Source: Mansonella perstans (lineage: Eukaryota > Nematoda > Chromadorea > Rhabditida > Onchocercidae). From it: a stretch of DNA of 64,000 nucleotides. The stretch lies in NCBI GenBank assembly GCA_037074765.1, contig JBAMDO010000222.1, forward strand, positions 22,460 through 86,459, in the 5' to 3' direction. Position 1 is the first letter of the stretch. Each line of letters begins with the position of its first letter. The notes under the pieces are model-generated. The model was not told the DNA's origin and ran no database searches. It saw nothing but the letters and a program-made list of their open reading frames with translations. Below, in pieces: positions 61,344 through 64,000 of this stretch. Made by a program: the position numbers and the translations under genes.

Positions 61344-62564
61344 TATAACATTCATTTCCTTTATATTCAATATCAATTTTTTATGCTTAATCTATGAAGT
61401 AATATGCTAAGCTTCCAATGTTCAATGATTTTAATTAATTATTAAATATTTGCCTTTAAAAAAACGCAATTTCTAGACCTGAATGGATAATTTTCCCATT
61501 AAAAGGTAAATGCAAATAATATTGCAGTACTTTTCTTCCTATTTACTAATCGAGCATGATGACATTGATGAATTGCTTGTTTAAATGAACCTTTTATGGT
61601 ATATTTTACGTCACTTAATTAATTTAAGGTTTAATTTTAGAAAAATAAGAATTTGAAATGAAGGAAAAAGAAAAGTGACGATGAAGAATTCAAAGCGAAC
61701 AAATTTTCCCGTTCAAAACACACTGGCAACCAATACCCACTGATATTTAAATACACTGATCTGATTTGATTGTCCATATATCACTTTTTCCTTTTTATTT
61801 TAGATGGGTCACTTTCGCTTTCTGGTTTCTCTCTTTAATCGGTCAGTTTTTATTCTCTCCTTCATTGTTTTTGTTGGAGACAATTTTCTTTTTAAAATAA
61901 CATTTGTGTTATCGTATAAAAAAGAAAAAAAAACAAAATCATACCTGTTATAGCGAAAGCGCGTAGAAAATAATGATGTAAAATTTGAAGTATTATAAAA
62001 TTTCACAAACTTCAACAAAAGTCTTTTTTTGTTAAAAGAAGTTTAAATTTACACATAACTGAGCAATTAAGGATGAAATGAAGGAAAAAGTTGAAATTCA
62101 CCGAAAAACGATAAACAAATGAATGGATGGATGATTTCGACGTTTGGCGACATTTGATCTTTATCAACAAAAATTCAAACGAAGTGACCATTTTGTGGTG
62201 AATCGTGAATTTCAAATTGATTTTGAATTACAAGAGGAATTGAAGTAGAAGCGAAAGGATTTTTGTAACTTCATACTACGATTGTTACCACACCGGACAA
62301 CGGAATAAATAATTAATTGAATAAACGGTAAATAACTATTAGCAATGCTAGCTAAAAATGGAAAACGTACTTAATTTTAAAATTGAAATTTTTAAAAAAA
62401 CATTCATTAAGTTGGGAAAATGAAAATGCCAAAAGCATCTTTTATAATAATTTTTCTTCGAAGGCGTTGTAATTAGTTTATTATTATTATATATTATATT
62501 TTATTGCTATCATTATCGTCACACCGGATCCAGAAAAAAGTTGACTAGGACAGAATAACCGGGA

Positions 62565-62583
62565 TTCCTGATATCTTCAGGAA
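62565..62583. repeat. Short inverted repeat
   Basis: TTCCTGA and TCAGGAA form a 7-bp stem around a 5-base loop (ATATC shifted by one); there is no gene next to it to terminate. Confidence 0.4.
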
Positions 62584-64000
62584 TTCCTAATAAATAGCAA
62601 TCAATGATTTGGTTTGTGATTATATTAAATCAGAGAAAAACAACTATTCTCATCTCTACCGGTGTCTTATCATTCATTTAAGCAATGCTAGAAAAAAATT
62701 TCAATTCGAAAATTGAAATTTCTATTCAAATGGGAATTTTTTGAATTACTTTTTAAAGCACAAATCATACAATAACAAACACTGAATGAATTGACTGTAA
62801 CAAAATATTTTTTCACTCTTTTCAAAAATCTTTTTTTTTTTTGTTCCTTTAATTTTTACGGTATACTTTGATTACTTTATTACTGATTTTATCATCATTC
62901 CCAATGCATTTCATCAAAATTGTTTATTTACCATGAAAATACTACTATGGTCTTTTCTTCAATCACTCATTATTTTTTTCAAACGAAGAAAATAAAAAAT
63001 ATTGTCAAATATATTGACGAACTTTTTTTTTAAATCTTCTTAAGATTTTTTTGAAATAAAATTAAAAATTTATTTGTTAACTATTTGTATGATCACTTCA
63101 AAATGTATGGATAAAGTGCTTTGAATTATGCTACTGCCAAATCATTCATTAATGACAGTGGTGACAATTTAATATATCTCAAAAAAAAAGTTGTGAAAAA
63201 ATTGTGAATTGATGTCATCGCATTTATCGTGCATCATAAACTTGATGGCATCAATTTTTTTGCTAAAACTGAAGCATAAATGATTAACAATGATTTAAAT
63301 TTAATTCAACTGACTTAGCATTTCTTAGAGACACTTTTATTTCATTTCAAAAAATGAAAAAATTTAGAAAATAGATTTGAACTTTTAATAAATTTATATA
63401 AATTGTTTGAAAATATGTAAAAGAAGAGAAAAGTCAAAATTAATGAAATCAGTATGGTGACAATTCAGTTGACAGGAGTTATAATATTATGAAACAAAAA
63501 CAGAAAAAAAAAGAAAAGGATGATTTTTAAAATGATCGGTGTAAATGAAATTCTCGTATTACATATGTCGCATTCAAAATGCCTAATGAAAGGTGTCATA
63601 ATTAAATGATTTCTATGCATGTTTTAGTAGTGACAAATATGATCAAACTTATCGGATCATCTTAAGCGAGAATTTCGCCGTTAACCAAATCGGCAATATT
63701 CGATGAAAATTATGTCCCATTTCTACAAGTGAAAAACTTGCAGTGACAACAGATAAATGAACAATGAGACAATTTTGATCGGACCGATTCATTTATAAAT
63801 GACTTCTATGGGGAATAATCTATCGAAAATTAATTAACTAATTTTTTGCTATTATACGAATAACTTAATGAATAGAAGTTTAACTGAAATTTTAAACTTG
63901 TTCATATCGTTATTTGTTTGTTGAACTTTTCTGATATAACAGACACTGGAAGTTCTAGAAGAATTATTATAATTAAATACTGAAATGGAATTTTAAATAG

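Larger units (their letters stand above)
54926..64000. other. Long region upstream of the collagen, no gene supported
   Basis: About 9 kb of AT-rich sequence with long poly-A/T runs (57253, 58540), AGAG tracts near 55165 and several hairpin-forming blocks listed separately. A diverged duplication links about 55970-56050 and 56215-56290 (AAAATGATYGTAATTTTGA and following). Open frames are 60-76 residues, of low complexity, and lack splice context. It should contain the collagen promoter and may include control elements. Confidence 0.5.

Noticed and set aside
1..64000. CRISPR array, phage, toxin-antitoxin or other prokaryotic system
   Set aside because: All supported genes are intron-containing nematode genes; the repeats are microsatellites or two-copy tandem duplications without regular spacers.
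1..64000. tRNA, rRNA and spliced-leader RNA genes
   Set aside because: No B-box of the GGTTCGANNCC type in a plausible setting, no SL1 sequence on either strand and no rRNA motif was noticed; a covariance search could still find a diverged one.

Overview
The window is AT-rich nematode nuclear DNA. The evidence is a complete three-exon cuticle collagen, introns ending in TTTCAG, probable trans-splice acceptors a few bases before start codons, and genes split into many small exons. Long introns full of poly-A/T tracts and microsatellites look more like a filarial or other parasitic clade III worm than Caenorhabditis; that placement is inference. No bacterial, phage, CRISPR or defence system is present. 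Gene models were built by hand from splice signals and reading-frame phase.

Layout. 681-8992 (-): a seven-exon gene for a type II membrane protein with a von Willebrand A-like domain and a very long Ser/Thr/Asp/Glu-rich tail; all junctions keep frame. 8993-19445: about 10 kb with no convincing gene but with CAA and GTT repeat tracts. 19446-30248 (-): a gene of at least 23 exons for an unrecognised, basic, probably nuclear protein; an intron holds a 3' fragment of a U2 snRNA gene on the same strand. 32042-32893 (-): a two-exon single HMG-box protein (HMG-1.1 type). 32894-35957: a spacer with dense microsatellites and a perfect three-unit heat-shock element. 35958-39080 (+): heparan sulfate 6-O-sulfotransferase (hst-6), eight exons, complete. 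39924-42753 (+): a three-exon small multi-pass membrane protein, unrecognised. 43282-45451 (+): a four-exon secreted protein whose C-terminus resembles an amidated neuropeptide precursor. 45452-50217: a gene-free stretch with tandem duplications. 50303-54906 (-): cuticle collagen with a 3.5 kb first intron. 54910-64000: no supported gene; some hairpins and a 27-bp minisatellite.

The genes do not form a pathway. They share a relaxed splice-donor style: 17 of the 43 donors in these models have a pyrimidine at intron position 3. Recent local tandem duplications (25 to about 207 bp) are common in introns and spacers. The most interesting items are the neuropeptide-like precursor, the VWA protein with a degenerate metal site, the U2 snRNA fragment and the unidentified 23-exon nuclear protein.
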